Of a stretch of 64,000 bases of DNA, positions 9,836-18,875 are shown piece by piece. The stretch is from assembly GCF_000960975.1 (NCBI RefSeq), contig NZ_CP010803.1, positions 657,501-721,500 on the forward strand, read 5' to 3'. Position numbers and translations under genes: made by a program. The DNA comes from Martelella endophytica (GTDB lineage: Bacteria > Pseudomonadota > Alphaproteobacteria > Rhizobiales > Rhizobiaceae). The first letter of the stretch is position 1. Each line of letters starts with the position of its first letter. The notes under the pieces are model-generated. The model did not search any database. It had not been told where the DNA came from and was given only the letters and a program-made list of their open reading frames with translations.

Positions 9836-9844
9836 TATTTAAGT

Positions 9845-10109
9845 ATGGTGTTTGAATACGACCCAGCCAAGAGCGCCGCGAACCTCACGAAACACGGTAT
9901 AGACTTCGCGGAGGCCCAGGCTCTTTGGAATGATCCGTGGATGATCGAAGCACCGGCCAAAACAGAAGACGAGCCCCGGTTTCTCTCCGTGGGCTTGATC
10001 GGCGACAAGCATTGGGCCGCCATCTGGACACCCACGGGGCGAGGCCGTGCGCCTGATTTCAGTGCGCCGCGCCCGCAAAGAGGAGATCCGCTACTATGAA
10101 GGCAAATGA
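9845..10109 (+). pseudogene. brnT: BrnT family toxin, frameshifted near its C-terminus
   Basis: BrnT is a small RelE-like ribonuclease toxin neutralised by BrnA. The first 62 codons match the family (FEYDPAKSAANLTKHGIDF, then PRFLSVGLIGDKHWAAIWT). After the ACA codon at 10028-10030 the open frame drifts into an unrelated tail ending at 10099. One base offset restores the family C-terminus RGEAVRLISVRRARKEE ending with TGA at 10107-10109, which overlaps the brnA start as is usual. A one-base insertion in the run CCCACGGGGC at 10031-10040 explains this. The lost strand contains conserved basic catalytic-region residues, so the toxin is probably inactive. A sequencing error is the main alternative. 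Confidence 0.8.
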
Positions 10110-10311
10110 GTTCGACAAGACATTCGACGCCGGCAAGGACGTAAGCGACGCCATCGACTGGTCTCAGGCGCGCCGCCGCAACGACCAGCCCAAGCGCGTA
10201 AACGTTGACTTCCCCACCTGGGTCGTCGAGGCGCTAGACAGGGAGGCCCGGCATCTCGGGGTAACCCGGCAATCGCTCATCAAGCTCTGGATCGCCGAGC
10301 GTCTCCAGTGA
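10096..10311 (+). CDS. brnA: BrnA family antitoxin
   Basis: A 71-residue ribbon-helix-helix-type antitoxin of the BrnA family (also annotated CopG-like). The C-terminal half PKRVNVDFPTWVVEALDREA with VTRQSLIKLWIAERL is the DNA-binding ribbon-helix-helix. It is intact while the partner toxin is frameshifted. It probably represses the operon at the palindrome 9817-9835. It converges on rlmN with a 27-base gap and no evident terminator. Confidence 0.88.
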   Translation: MKANEFDKTFDAGKDVSDAIDWSQARRRNDQPKRVNVDFPTWVVEALDREARHLGVTRQSLIKLWIAERLQ

Positions 10312-10338
10312 AAGAATGCCAACGCAGCCGGAGAAACA

Positions 10339-11562
10339 TCAATCCCCGTGATTGGCGATCATCATCGCCTCATAGGCCAGGCGCTCGGTCTTGCGCATGC
10401 GCTCCGATTCCGACTTGAGCTGGCCGCAGGCGGCGAGGATGTCGCGGCCGCGCGGCGTGCGGATCGGCGAGGCATAGCCGGCCTGATTGATGAAGTCGGC
10501 GAAGCGCTCGATCGTCTCCCAGTCGGAACACTGGTAGTTCGAACCCGGCCACGGGTTGAACGGGATCAGGTTGATCTTTGCCGGTACGCCCTTCAGGAGC
10601 TTCACCAGATCGCGCGCATCCTCGAGGCTGTCGTTGACGCCCTTCAGCATCACATATTCGAAGGTGATGCGGCGTGCGTTGGAAAGCCCCGGATATTCGC
10701 GACAGGCCTTGATCAGTTCTTCCAGCGGATACTTCTTGTTGATCGGCACCAGGAGATCGCGCAGGTCGTCGCGCACCGCATGTAGCGAGATTGCCAGCAT
10801 GCAGCCGATTTCATCGCCGGTGCGATAGATTTCCGGCACGACGCCGGAGGTCGAGAGCGTGATCCGGCGCTTCGACAGCGACAGGCCATCCTCGGCCGAG
10901 GCAATCAGCAGCGCCTTCTTCACGGCGTCGAAATTGTAGAGCGGCTCGCCCATGCCCATCATCACGATATTGGTGACCTTGCGGTCCGATTCCGGGATGA
11001 AGGCACCGTTCGGCGCATCGCGATTCGGGAAATCACCAAGCGCGTCGCGGGCGACGAGCAACTGGGCGAGAATTTCCTCAGGCCGCAAATTGCGCACCAG
11101 ACGCTGCGTGCCGGTGTGACAGAAGGAACAGGTGAGCGTGCAGCCGACCTGGCTTGAGATGCAAAGCGTGCCGCGGTCTTCTTCCGGAATATAGACGGTC
11201 TCGATCTCGACCGGCTTGCCGGCGCCATGGGCGGGGAAGCGGATCAGCCATTTGCGGGTGCCGTCCGAGGAAATCTGCTCGGTGACGATTTCGGGCCGGG
11301 CAATATCGAAGGCCTCGGCCATTTTCAGGCGCAGATCCTTGGCGACATTGGTCATCTCGGCAAAATCCGAGACGCCGCGCACATAGAGCCAGTTCCAGAT
11401 CTGGTTGACGCGCATGCGCAGCTGCTTGTCGGCGATCCCGATTTCGGAGAGCGCCGCAGCCATTTCCGGCTTGGAAAGGCCGATCAGCGGGCGCTTGCCG
11501 GCCACCGTCTGCGGACGAGGCTTGGCGCGCTGAGCTTCGATATCGATTTCGGCGACGGACAT
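10339..11562 (-). CDS. rlmN: Dual-specificity 23S rRNA / tRNA adenine-C2 methyltransferase, radical SAM
   Basis: Methylates A2503 of 23S rRNA and A37 of some tRNAs using two SAM molecules. The radical-SAM cluster motif [11 protein letters not shown] gives the three cysteines (CxxxCxxC), and [13 protein letters not shown] and [12 protein letters not shown] are family blocks. RlmN also uses two further cysteines; one lies near the C-terminus in DILAACGQL. The start at 11562 (MSVAEIDIE) is chosen because GGAG sits 6 bases upstream; an in-frame extension to 11673 lacks family similarity. About 407 residues, normal for alphaproteobacteria. Confidence 0.96.
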   Translation of the reverse strand: MSVAEIDIEAQRAKPRPQTVAGKRPLIGLSKPEMAAALSEIGIADKQLRMRVNQIWNWLYVRGVSDFAEMTNVAKDLRLKMAEAFDIARPEIVTEQISSDGTRKWLIRFPAHGAGKPVEIETVYIPEEDRGTLCISSQVGCTLTCSFCHTGTQRLVRNLRPEEILAQLLVARDALGDFPNRDAPNGAFIPESDRKVTNIVMMGMGEPLYNFDAVKKALLIASAEDGLSLSKRRITLSTSGVVPEIYRTGDEIGCMLAISLHAVRDDLRDLLVPINKKYPLEELIKACREYPGLSNARRITFEYVMLKGVNDSLEDARDLVKLLKGVPAKINLIPFNPWPGSNYQCSDWETIERFADFINQAGYASPIRTPRGRDILAACGQLKSESERMRKTERLAYEAMMIANHGD

Positions 11563-11734
11563 CGTCATCTCCGTAAAACGCAGATTGCGGACCGCCGCCG
11601 GCAGCAGCACCGGGAAACGAAAGATCCGCAACGTGGGAAGAGTGGCCGGACAGCCCCGTTCCTGACGAGGCATCCTTCATTGCGCGAGCCTATATCACGG
11701 ATATCGCCCGCCGTCATCCCTTTCGCGATAACGC

Positions 11735-11758
11735 AAAAAGCCCGGCCGGAGCCGGGTT
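11735..11758 (-). terminator. Rho-independent terminator of the IalB gene
   Basis: On the minus strand, CCCGGC and GCCGGG pair around a short loop and are followed by CTTTTT, 20 bases past the IalB family stop. The A-run and T-run on the two sides make it potentially bidirectional, but the gene on the other side also reads minus. Confidence 0.8.
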
Positions 11759-11778
11759 TCGAAACGAAGCTCGATCGA

Positions 11779-12282
11779 TCAGCTGCAGGAGCTGATCTTG
11801 TTGAGCGCGGCCGTGATGCCGATCAGCGAATAGGTGTGCTTGGTGCGGGTGCCGCGGGCGGAGGTGGCGTCCACTTCCATCGAGCGGCCGGCCTTCAGCG
11901 CGTTCACCAGCGTCGGTTCCTGCGCGGCATTTTCGAGCCAGGCGCCCTTTCCCTTGAAATACATCGGGAAGCTCTTGCCGTCGACGATGACATCGACCGT
12001 CGTACCCGGCTTCAGGTCGAAGCCCATCATCGCCTGCGGTTCGAGCGAGACGTTCTGGCCCGGATACTTCGTCACGACGAAGAAGTTGTCGCCATGGTCG
12101 ACATTGGCGGGGTCCTTCTTGGCCGGAACCGAGAGGACATAGCAGACCTTGCCGGAATCGGAATTATAGGAATAGGCGACCCACGCATCGAATTTCTGGA
12201 TCGGGGTCGGCGTCTGCGCGGCAGCGAGCGAGGCGCCGCTGAACAGAAGTGCCAGTACGAGGACGATTCTTTTTGCAAACAT
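11779..12282 (-). CDS. Invasion-associated locus B (IalB) family periplasmic protein
   Basis: A 167-residue exported protein. A signal peptide (residues 1-22, ending ASLAAAQ) is followed by the IalB domain; the pattern W-x-Y, CYVLS, a conserved central Gly/Asp region and a C-terminal Ser-rich Cys (KISSCS) are visible, with two cysteines that could form a disulfide. First named in Bartonella for erythrocyte invasion, but homologues are widespread in non-pathogenic Rhizobiales, where the role is not known. Single gene with its own terminator. Confidence 0.85.
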   Translation of the reverse strand: MFAKRIVLVLALLFSGASLAAAQTPTPIQKFDAWVAYSYNSDSGKVCYVLSVPAKKDPANVDHGDNFFVVTKYPGQNVSLEPQAMMGFDLKPGTTVDVIVDGKSFPMYFKGKGAWLENAAQEPTLVNALKAGRSMEVDATSARGTRTKHTYSLIGITAALNKISSCS

Positions 12283-12516
12283 ATGGATCCTGCCGATTTT
12301 CTGTGCTTGCCGCCGGCCGGCGCCGCCTCGGGCAGCCGGTCCGTTACGATGCGATTTTGTCTTTGATACGCATTCTAGGTTACCAAAATCTCAACGAAGC
12401 GCCAATTCGACGACCTCCATCAGGACCTGATGCGCATGAGGTAAACTCTGCGCACAAAAATGCCTTCAATCACGGCGAGAATGCGGCAGCCGGCGCCGAC
12501 GCGGCAGGAAAGGCGA

Positions 12517-12897
12517 TCACAATTTGCCCAGACCGGTCAGCGCGCTGTCAGCGCGATCATAATGCTCGTCGCTGATGTTGCGGCGGATCATGGTCATTGC
12601 CGCCGTCAGCACCGCCAGATCGTCGGTGAAACCGACGAAGGCAAAGATATCCGGAATGAGATCGGCAGGCATCACGAAATAGGCAAGCGCGGAATAGAGC
12701 ACCACCCTTGCGCCGAGCGGCGTACCCCTGTCGGTGGCGCAGTAATAGGCGGCGACCGCGTCACGGGCGAAGGGGATATGGCTCGCCGTCCGCTTCAGTT
12801 TTGCCCAGAATCCGTCGCGCACGATCTTCTCGTTTTCGGCGCGGATATCCTCATCGCCGGGTTCGAGAATGTCGCCATACTTGATGTCATCGGTCAT
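12517..12897 (-). CDS. YkvA/DUF1232 family protein
   Basis: A 126-residue protein with the DUF1232 core, a short hydrophobic segment with YALAYFVMPADLIPDIFAFVGFTDDLAVL, the family signature. The start at 12897 has AAGGAG 7 bases upstream; an in-frame ATG at 12921 would add eight residues. Family members are small, possibly membrane-associated, and of unknown function. It precedes the phhB gene's region but is read away from it with no clear operon link. Confidence 0.85.
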   Translation of the reverse strand: MTDDIKYGDILEPGDEDIRAENEKIVRDGFWAKLKRTASHIPFARDAVAAYYCATDRGTPLGARVVLYSALAYFVMPADLIPDIFAFVGFTDDLAVLTAAMTMIRRNISDEHYDRADSALTGLGKL

Positions 12898-12951
12898 GAA
12901 ACGCTCCTTCACACGCATCATGGCCCTGATATAGGGCGGCGGACCTGCCGA

Positions 12952-13257
12952 TCAAAGACCGAACCGCCGAGCCGCTTCGTCCATGATCCCGGCAAGCGCG
13001 ATGTCGCGGGTGCTGACGCCGCCGGCATCATGCGTGGACAGCGAAACGCCGACGCGATTGTAGGAATTGGACCAGTCGGGATGATGATCGAGCCGTTCCG
13101 CAGCCAGAGCGCATTCGCTCATGAAGGCGAAGGCCTCGCGGAAATCGGCGAACTTGAAATCCCGGGCAATGGCGGTTTCGTCTTCCGTCACCACCCAGTT
13201 TTCGACGGCTTGCAGCGCTTCATTGAGCGCTTCATGTTCCAGACGCGCATCATTCAT
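12952..13257 (-). CDS. phhB: 4a-hydroxytetrahydrobiopterin dehydratase (pterin-4a-carbinolamine dehydratase)
   Basis: A 101-residue PCD/DCoH enzyme that recycles the pterin cofactor of phenylalanine hydroxylase. The catalytic His pair and Asp are in the motif [14 protein letters not shown] near residues 56-69, and the N-terminal W (ENWVV) and FAFMSECAL helix fit the family. The ATG at 13257 starts the family-length protein; the longer frame upstream is not supported. It is divergent from the phosphatase gene, 52 bases away. Confidence 0.93.
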   Translation of the reverse strand: MNDARLEHEALNEALQAVENWVVTEDETAIARDFKFADFREAFAFMSECALAAERLDHHPDWSNSYNRVGVSLSTHDAGGVSTRDIALAGIMDEAARRFGL

Positions 13258-13309
13258 GGCATTGTCTCCTTCACTCCACCCCAGTTTCGACCGGAAATGC
13301 GTAAAACTC

Positions 13310-13801
13310 ATGGCCCACCCGGAAAAATCGTCCGTTCTTTTTGTCTGCACCGGCAATATCTGCCGTTCACCCCTTGCCGAGGGCATCTTCCGCCACCTGG
13401 CCGAGACGGCCGGTGTTGCCGATGACTTCGTCATAGCCTCCGCCGGCACCGGCGGCTGGCACGAAGGCGAGGCGCCGGATCCGCGCTCGCGCGCCATCGC
13501 GGCGAAACACGGCATCGACATCTCGGCCCAGCGCGCGCGCAAGATCGTGGCTAGCGACTTTCAGCGCTTCGGCCTTGTTCTCGGCATGGACGGCGACAAC
13601 ATGGCCGTACTCAGACGCATGGCGGGCACCAACGCCGCCGCCACGGTCGCACTCTTTTCCGATTACACGCTATCGATCCGCAAGGATGTCCCGGACCCCT
13701 ATTACGGCGGGGCCGACGGGTTCGACAACGTCTACCACATGCTCTTCACGGGCTGCCAATCATTGCTTTCAAAGCTCCAGGCGTCATCCATCGGATCGTA
13801 G
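13310..13801 (+). CDS. Low-molecular-weight protein tyrosine phosphatase
   Basis: A 163-residue cytosolic phosphatase. The P-loop [10 protein letters not shown] (C-x5-R-S) lies near residues 12-21 and the general-acid Asp in DVPDPYYGG near 130, both as in Wzb/YwlE-type enzymes. It may act on tyrosine kinases of polysaccharide export or on arginine phosphate; neither is evident from the neighbours. The last 70 bases overlap the 3' end of the convergent thpR gene; both reading frames look real. The start has no strong ribosome site. Confidence 0.93.
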   Translation: MAHPEKSSVLFVCTGNICRSPLAEGIFRHLAETAGVADDFVIASAGTGGWHEGEAPDPRSRAIAAKHGIDISAQRARKIVASDFQRFGLVLGMDGDNMAVLRRMAGTNAAATVALFSDYTLSIRKDVPDPYYGGADGFDNVYHMLFTGCQSLLSKLQASSIGS

Positions 13802-14328
13802 AGCTCAAAGGCCTCCTCGACCTTGTAGGGGCCGCCGCCGACGGAATCACGCGACGACAGCAGCACGAACCGGGCCGCGGTGAACGGCAGCGTGTGGAAA
13901 TTGCCGCGGGCGGAAAGATACTCGACGACATCCTGGACCCGCGAACCGCGCAGCCGCGCCAGCGTCACATGCGGCGAGAACTTGCGAGGATCGGCCTTCA
14001 GCCCGAGCCGCTGGCAGATGCGGTCGATTTCGCCCTGCAGCGCAAAAAGATCGGGTGACGGCGATACACCGGCCCAGATGGCATGCGGCTTCTTGCTGCC
14101 GAAGGCGCCGGTTCCGGTGAGGTTGAGCTGGAAGGAGGGACGCTCGATCCGGTCGAGCCAGTGGACCACTTCATCGGCGGTGCGAAAGTCGACATCGCCG
14201 ATGAACCGCAGAGTGATGTGGTAATTCTCCACATCGATCCAGCGGGCCCCGGGCAGGCCGCCGCGCAGAAGCGAAAGACTCAACGCCTGTTCGCGCGGGA
14301 TTTCGAGGGCGGTGAAAATTCTCGGCAT
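13732..14328 (-). CDS. thpR: RNA 2',3'-cyclic phosphodiesterase (2H phosphoesterase)
   Basis: A 198-residue 2H-superfamily enzyme, formerly called 2'-5' RNA ligase LigT. The two HxTx motifs are NYHITLRF near residue 43 and SPHVTLARL near 125, giving the paired catalytic histidines. ATG at 14328 has GGGGAG upstream; the frame open to 14391 is not used. It overlaps the LMW phosphatase gene tail to tail by 70 bases. The biological substrate of bacterial ThpR is unclear. Confidence 0.92.
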   Translation of the reverse strand: MPRIFTALEIPREQALSLSLLRGGLPGARWIDVENYHITLRFIGDVDFRTADEVVHWLDRIERPSFQLNLTGTGAFGSKKPHAIWAGVSPSPDLFALQGEIDRICQRLGLKADPRKFSPHVTLARLRGSRVQDVVEYLSARGNFHTLPFTAARFVLLSSRDSVGGGPYKVEEAFELYDPMDDAWSFESNDWQPVKSMW

Positions 14329-14403
14329 GGCGAGCTCCCCGAATCTGCTACTGACAATTGTCAGCGAATCACTTAACCCGCTTAGGCGCAAGGCCTATTT
14401 TTC

Positions 14404-15042
14404 CTATCCCCCGATCATTTCCACGAAGCCCTCAACCGCGGGCAGTGTGTTTTCGACCATCACGTCGACACCCTCAGCGTTCGGATGCATGCCGTCGGAA
14501 AGCTGCAGATCGGGGTGCGTCGTGACCCCGTCGAGGAAGAACGGGTAGAGCGGAACGTCATATTTTTCGGCAAGTTTGCCATAGATGGCGTTAAAGTTCT
14601 CGCCGTAGTCGGCGCCCATGTTCGGCGGCGCCATCATCCCCATCAGCATCACCGGAATATCGCGCGCCTTCAGCTTTTCGATGATGGCGGTGAGATTGTC
14701 TTCGGTGTTTTGCGGCACGATACCGCGCAACGCGTCATTGGCGCCGAGCTCGAGAATAACGCCGTCCGTGCCGTCGGGCACCGACCAGTCAACCCGCGAA
14801 AGCCCGCCGCTTGTCGTATCCCCGGAGACACCGGCATTGGCAATCGTCAAGTCATGACCGGCCGCCTTCAGCGCCGTCTCCAGCTTCGCCGGATAGTCCT
14901 CTCCGGGGCCGAGCTCGTAGCCAGCAACCAGGCTGTCGCCGAGAACGACGAGCTGCACCGGTTCGGCAGCGCGGGCGAGCCCGGTAGCGGAAATAAGGGC
15001 GAGTGCGGCAAAAACTATTCGTGATGACGCTTTTAATCGCAT
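14404..15042 (-). CDS. Periplasmic SGNH/GDSL arylesterase (TesA-like)
   Basis: A 212-residue exported esterase or lysophospholipase. A signal peptide (residues 1-22, ending GLARA) precedes block I VVLGDSLVAGY (catalytic Ser), block III LELGANDALRG (Asn), and block V DGMHPNAEG (Asp and His). TAGGAG lies 9 bases before the ATG. It is divergent from the ABC/FtsX pair, the same arrangement as tesA-ybbA-ybbP in E. coli, which supports the names of all three genes. Confidence 0.93.
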   Translation of the reverse strand: MRLKASSRIVFAALALISATGLARAAEPVQLVVLGDSLVAGYELGPGEDYPAKLETALKAAGHDLTIANAGVSGDTTSGGLSRVDWSVPDGTDGVILELGANDALRGIVPQNTEDNLTAIIEKLKARDIPVMLMGMMAPPNMGADYGENFNAIYGKLAEKYDVPLYPFFLDGVTTHPDLQLSDGMHPNAEGVDVMVENTLPAVEGFVEMIGG

Positions 15043-15154
15043 GATGGGGCTCCTAAATCTTTTCCATTCACGGCTTTCGCCGGTCCACACGCATGACCAG
15101 CACGTATTGCCTATATGTGTTCAGCCAATCACGAATTTCAAAGCGGGAACGAAT

Positions 15155-15841
15155 TTGTCGGAAAACCTGATTACGCTTCACGAGGCCCAGCTGACGCTCG
15201 GCAAGGGCTCGGCCGCCGTCCATGTGCTGAAGGGCATGTCGCTTGAGATCGGCCGCGGCGAGTCCGTCGGTATTCTCGGGCCTTCCGGTTCCGGCAAATC
15301 GACGCTCCTGATGGTGATTGCCGGGCTGGAGCGCCTCGACAGCGGCGAGATCACCATCGACGGCACCCCGCTTTCCGGCCTTTCCGAGGATGCGCTCGCC
15401 GCCTTCCGCGGCGAAAATGTCGGCATCGTGTTCCAGTCCTTCCACCTGATCGCCAACATGACGGCGCTCGAAAACGCCGCGATCCCGCTGGAGCTCGCCG
15501 GCCGCGCCGATGCCTTCGAGCGGGCCCGCGCCGCTCTTGAGAGCGTCGGTCTCGGCCACCGGCTGACCCATTATCCCGGCCAGCTTTCCGGCGGCGAACA
15601 GCAGCGCGTGGCGATTGCCCGTGCGCTTGCCCCTGAACCCGCTGTGCTGATCGCCGACGAGCCGACAGGTAATCTCGATGGCGACACCGGCAGCCAGATC
15701 GCCGATCTTCTGTTCGCCCGCCAGCGCGAAATGGGCACGACGCTGGTGCTCGTCACCCACGATCCGTCGCTTGCCGCGCGCTGCGACCGGGAAATCCACG
15801 TCCGCTCCGGCGAAATCGTCACGGATGCGCCGGCGCAATGA
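15155..15841 (+). CDS. ABC transporter ATP-binding protein (YbbA/LolD-type)
   Basis: A 228-residue ATPase of the MacB/LolD class. Walker A GPSGSGKST, Q-loop VFQSFHL, signature LSGGEQQRV, Walker B VLIADEPTG and the H-loop VTHD are all present. I place the start at the TTG at 15155 (SENLITLHE), since upstream sequence overlaps the divergent esterase and lacks family similarity; no strong ribosome site is seen, so the start is uncertain. It overlaps the permease gene as ATGA. Context (divergent TesA-like esterase, 8-10 TM FtsX permease) matches YbbAP, which is linked to lipid or polymer extraction but not proven. Confidence 0.9.
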   Translation: MSENLITLHEAQLTLGKGSAAVHVLKGMSLEIGRGESVGILGPSGSGKSTLLMVIAGLERLDSGEITIDGTPLSGLSEDALAAFRGENVGIVFQSFHLIANMTALENAAIPLELAGRADAFERARAALESVGLGHRLTHYPGQLSGGEQQRVAIARALAPEPAVLIADEPTGNLDGDTGSQIADLLFARQREMGTTLVLVTHDPSLAARCDREIHVRSGEIVTDAPAQ

Positions 15842-18384
15842 GAGCAAATCGACTGAACCCAGCGCTGGCCCTGAGATTTGCGCTGCGCGAAATGCGCGGC
15901 GGGCTCTCCGGCTTCTACATCTTCCTCGCCTGTATCATGCTCGGCGTCGCCGCGATCGCCGCCGTCAATTCTGTATCCTCGGCGGTCAACACCGCGATCG
16001 CAGAGCGCGGCCGCGAAATCCTGGCCGCCGACATCCGCTTCGAGCGCGACAACGAACCGCTGACCGGCGAGGAGCGCAGCTATCTCGATACGCTCGGCAC
16101 GGTCTCGCAATCGGTCACGCTGCGCTCGATGACGCGGCTTGCCGACGGCTCGGACCAATCGCTCGCCGAAGTGAAGGCGGTCGATGGTCTCTATCCGCTC
16201 TATGGCGCCGTAGTCTCCGATCCGGCCATGCCGGTGGCCGATGCGCTCGGCGAGACCGATGGCCGCTTCGGCACGCTGGTGGCGCCGCTGCTTGCCGACC
16301 GGCTGCATCTTGCGCCCGGCGACAGCCTGCTGCTCGGCAATGCCGAACTCAGGGTTTCCGGCATTCTGACCGAAGAGCCGGATTCGCTGTCGGAAGGCTT
16401 TGCCTTCGCCCCGCGAATCCTGATCAGCGACGCGGCGCTTCAGGCATCCGGCCTGGTCCAGCTCGGCAGCCTCGTCGACTATGCCTATCGTATCCGGCTT
16501 GCCGGCCCAGACGCTGACCCGAACGCCGTGAAGACGGCGGCCGAGGAAAAATTCCCGGATGCCGGCTGGTCGGTGCGCACCAGCGACAGGGCGGCCCCCT
16601 CGCTTTCCGAAAACGTCGACCGTCTTTCCGAATTCCTGACCCTGGTCGGGCTCGCGACACTGATGACCGGCGGCGTCGGCATTGCCAACGCCGTCAGCGC
16701 CTTCCTCGAGAGCCGCCGCCGGGCGATCGCCGCCTTCAAGTGCATGGGCGCGCCTGCCAACATGGTCGTCGCGATCTATTTCTTCCAGATCATGCTGATG
16801 GCGCTGATCGGGATCGTCGCCGGCATGGTGCTTGGCGCGGTCATTCCGCTGATCGCGCTGCCGCTCCTCTCCTCGCTGCTCGAAATCGCAATTCCCGCCG
16901 CCGTCTTCCCCGGCGCCCTGCTGCTTTCGGCGCTGTTCGGTCTGCTGACGGCCATCGCCTTCGCCATCCTGCCACTCGCCGCAGCCCGCGACGTGCCGGC
17001 GACGGCGCTGCTGCGCGAGCATGGCTATGATGAGGGCGGCCGGCCAGCCTGGTCGTTCATCGCCGCTGCCGCCCTCACCTTCGCCATTCTCGGCGGCCTG
17101 GCGATTGTCACGGCGGAAGAGCGCTTTGTCGCATCGGTCTTCCTTGCCGCCGTCGCCGGGGCCTTTGTCGTGCTGCGCCTCGTGGCCGTCGCCATCAAGG
17201 CGATCGCCCGTCGGGCGCCGCATCCGCGCGCGCCATCGCTCCGGCTTGCCGTCGGCAACATCCACCGCCCCGGCGCGCTCACCGGCTCGGTGGTGCTGTC
17301 GCTCGGTCTCGGCCTGACGCTGCTGGTGGCGCTAGCCCTCATCGACGGCAATCTCAACCGCGAGCTCTCACGCTCGCTGCCGGAGCGCGCGCCCGATTTC
17401 TTCTTCGTCGACATCCAGAGCAACGAGGTCGACGGTTTCAGGGACCTGATCGAGACCGAGGCGCCGACCGGCGAACTGTCGCTGGTGCCGATGCTGCGCG
17501 GCCGGATCATGAGCCTCAACGGCACGCGGGCCAGCGAGTGGGACGCGCCGCCGGACGCCAAATGGGTGCTGCGCGGCGACCGCGGCATCACCTATGACGC
17601 GACGCTTCCGGAAAATTCGACGCTGGCCGAGGGCGCGTGGTGGCCCGAGGACTATAGCGGCGAGCCGCTGGTGTCCTTTGCCGCGGAGGAAGGCAAGGAG
17701 CTTGGACTGAAGCTTGGCGATACCGTCACCGTCAACGTGCTCGGCCGCGACATCACCGCGAAGATCGCCAGTTTCCGCAATGTCGAGTGGGGATCGCTGT
17801 CGATCAATTTCGTCATGGTGTTTTCGCCGAACACCTTTGCCGGTGCCCCGCATGGCTGGCTTGCGACGCTGACCAACCCGGATGGAAGCACCGCGAAGAA
17901 CGCCGAAATTCTCGGCGCCGTCACCCGCACCTTCCCGACCGTCACCACGATCGAGGTGCGCGCCGCGCTCGAGGTCGCCGGCCAGCTTGTCGACCAGCTT
18001 GCGACCGCGATCCGCGCGGCGGCGGCCATCGCGCTTGTCGCCTCCGTTCTGGTGCTTTCGGGCGCACTTGCGGCCGGCAATCGCCGCCGCGGCCACGATG
18101 CCATCATCATGAAGACGCTCGGCGCGACACGGCCGGCGCTGATCCGCGCCTTCGTCTACGAATATCTGCTGCTGGGGCTTGCCACCGGCGTCTTCGCGCT
18201 GATCGCCGGCTCGGCAGCGGCGTGGTATGCGCTGACGGCGATCATGGAGTTGCCGTTCGCGCTGCTGCCCTCGGTGGCACTCGGCACCATTGCCGGCGCG
18301 GTGGTCGTCACGGTCGCCATCGGCCTTTTCGGCACGTGGCACCTGCTCGGCCAGAAGCCCGCGCTTTACTTGCGCGAGCTCTGA
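15838..18384 (+). CDS. ABC transporter permease, FtsX-like (YbbP family)
   Basis: An 848-residue membrane protein with two FtsX domains: an N-terminal helix (residues about 20-45), a periplasmic domain, three helices around 260-390, a central helix pair, a second extracellular domain and three C-terminal helices from about 715. The length fits YbbP (about 800). It overlaps the ATPase gene by 4 bases and must form the transporter with it. MacB/LolCDE-type transporters of this layout move substrates out of the outer leaflet rather than across the membrane; the substrate is not known. Confidence 0.9.
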   Translation: MRANRLNPALALRFALREMRGGLSGFYIFLACIMLGVAAIAAVNSVSSAVNTAIAERGREILAADIRFERDNEPLTGEERSYLDTLGTVSQSVTLRSMTRLADGSDQSLAEVKAVDGLYPLYGAVVSDPAMPVADALGETDGRFGTLVAPLLADRLHLAPGDSLLLGNAELRVSGILTEEPDSLSEGFAFAPRILISDAALQASGLVQLGSLVDYAYRIRLAGPDADPNAVKTAAEEKFPDAGWSVRTSDRAAPSLSENVDRLSEFLTLVGLATLMTGGVGIANAVSAFLESRRRAIAAFKCMGAPANMVVAIYFFQIMLMALIGIVAGMVLGAVIPLIALPLLSSLLEIAIPAAVFPGALLLSALFGLLTAIAFAILPLAAARDVPATALLREHGYDEGGRPAWSFIAAAALTFAILGGLAIVTAEERFVASVFLAAVAGAFVVLRLVAVAIKAIARRAPHPRAPSLRLAVGNIHRPGALTGSVVLSLGLGLTLLVALALIDGNLNRELSRSLPERAPDFFFVDIQSNEVDGFRDLIETEAPTGELSLVPMLRGRIMSLNGTRASEWDAPPDAKWVLRGDRGITYDATLPENSTLAEGAWWPEDYSGEPLVSFAAEEGKELGLKLGDTVTVNVLGRDITAKIASFRNVEWGSLSINFVMVFSPNTFAGAPHGWLATLTNPDGSTAKNAEILGAVTRTFPTVTTIEVRAALEVAGQLVDQLATAIRAAAAIALVASVLVLSGALAAGNRRRGHDAIIMKTLGATRPALIRAFVYEYLLLGLATGVFALIAGSAAAWYALTAIMELPFALLPSVALGTIAGAVVVTVAIGLFGTWHLLGQKPALYLREL

Positions 18385-18394
18385 ATGCCGGGGC

Positions 18395-18598
18395 TTACTT
18401 GTCGCGCCGCAGCGCATCCATCAGTTCGGCGTTGCGGCGGTCGGCGTGAAAGTTCTGCACGGCGAACAGCGCCCACAGCGCCGCAATCGGCCAACCGATC
18501 AGGGTGATCTGCAGGATCAGGCAGATGATGCCGGAGATCGGCTTGCCGATGGTGAAGAAGGAAAGCCAGGGCAGAACGACGGCAATGAAATAGCGCAT
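18395..18598 (-). CDS. YqaE/Pmp3-like small membrane protein
   Basis: A 67-residue protein with two transmembrane stretches, VVLPWLSFFTIGKPISGIIC and LILQITLIGWPIAALWAL, followed by a basic tail. The hydrophobic hairpin resembles the Pmp3/YqaE proteolipid family, associated with membrane potential and stress in plants and yeast. AGAGG precedes the ATG. It stands alone, convergent with the FtsX gene. Confidence 0.75.
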   Translation of the reverse strand: MRYFIAVVLPWLSFFTIGKPISGIICLILQITLIGWPIAALWALFAVQNFHADRRNAELMDALRRDK

Positions 18599-18875
18599 AG
18601 GGGTCCTCTTTCAGGGGCGGGCGGATTTGACGCAGCCGCCGGTTCACACGGATAAATGGTGAGCCGCTCCGGTCATTTGCAGTCCCGTTGCGGCATTTCT
18701 AACCAAATTGTGAGGATTTCCCTTCGCTTTTCAAACTTATAAGCCTTGTATCGCGGTGGCGTTCCCATCATATTATCCACAGGCTTGCTGGAGCCCCCCA
18801 GCGGCGCCTGGGCGTTCGCCGGATGGTGACGTGCCCGACACCGTGAACAACGAGGGGCTTTTTTAGAGGAACTCA

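Noticed and set aside
9845..10109. Programmed frameshift in brnT
   Set aside because: The site CCCACGGGG is not a known slippery heptamer and no stimulatory structure is obvious; mutation or sequencing error is simpler.
15571..17265. 564-codon minus-strand open frame
   Set aside because: Antisense to the ABC ATPase and FtsX permease, whose motifs are complete; composition is that of a shadow frame.
18779..18812. Possible hairpin upstream of the BI-1 gene
   Set aside because: GGAGCCCCCC and GGCGCCTGGG pair only imperfectly and no riboswitch-like conserved core was seen.
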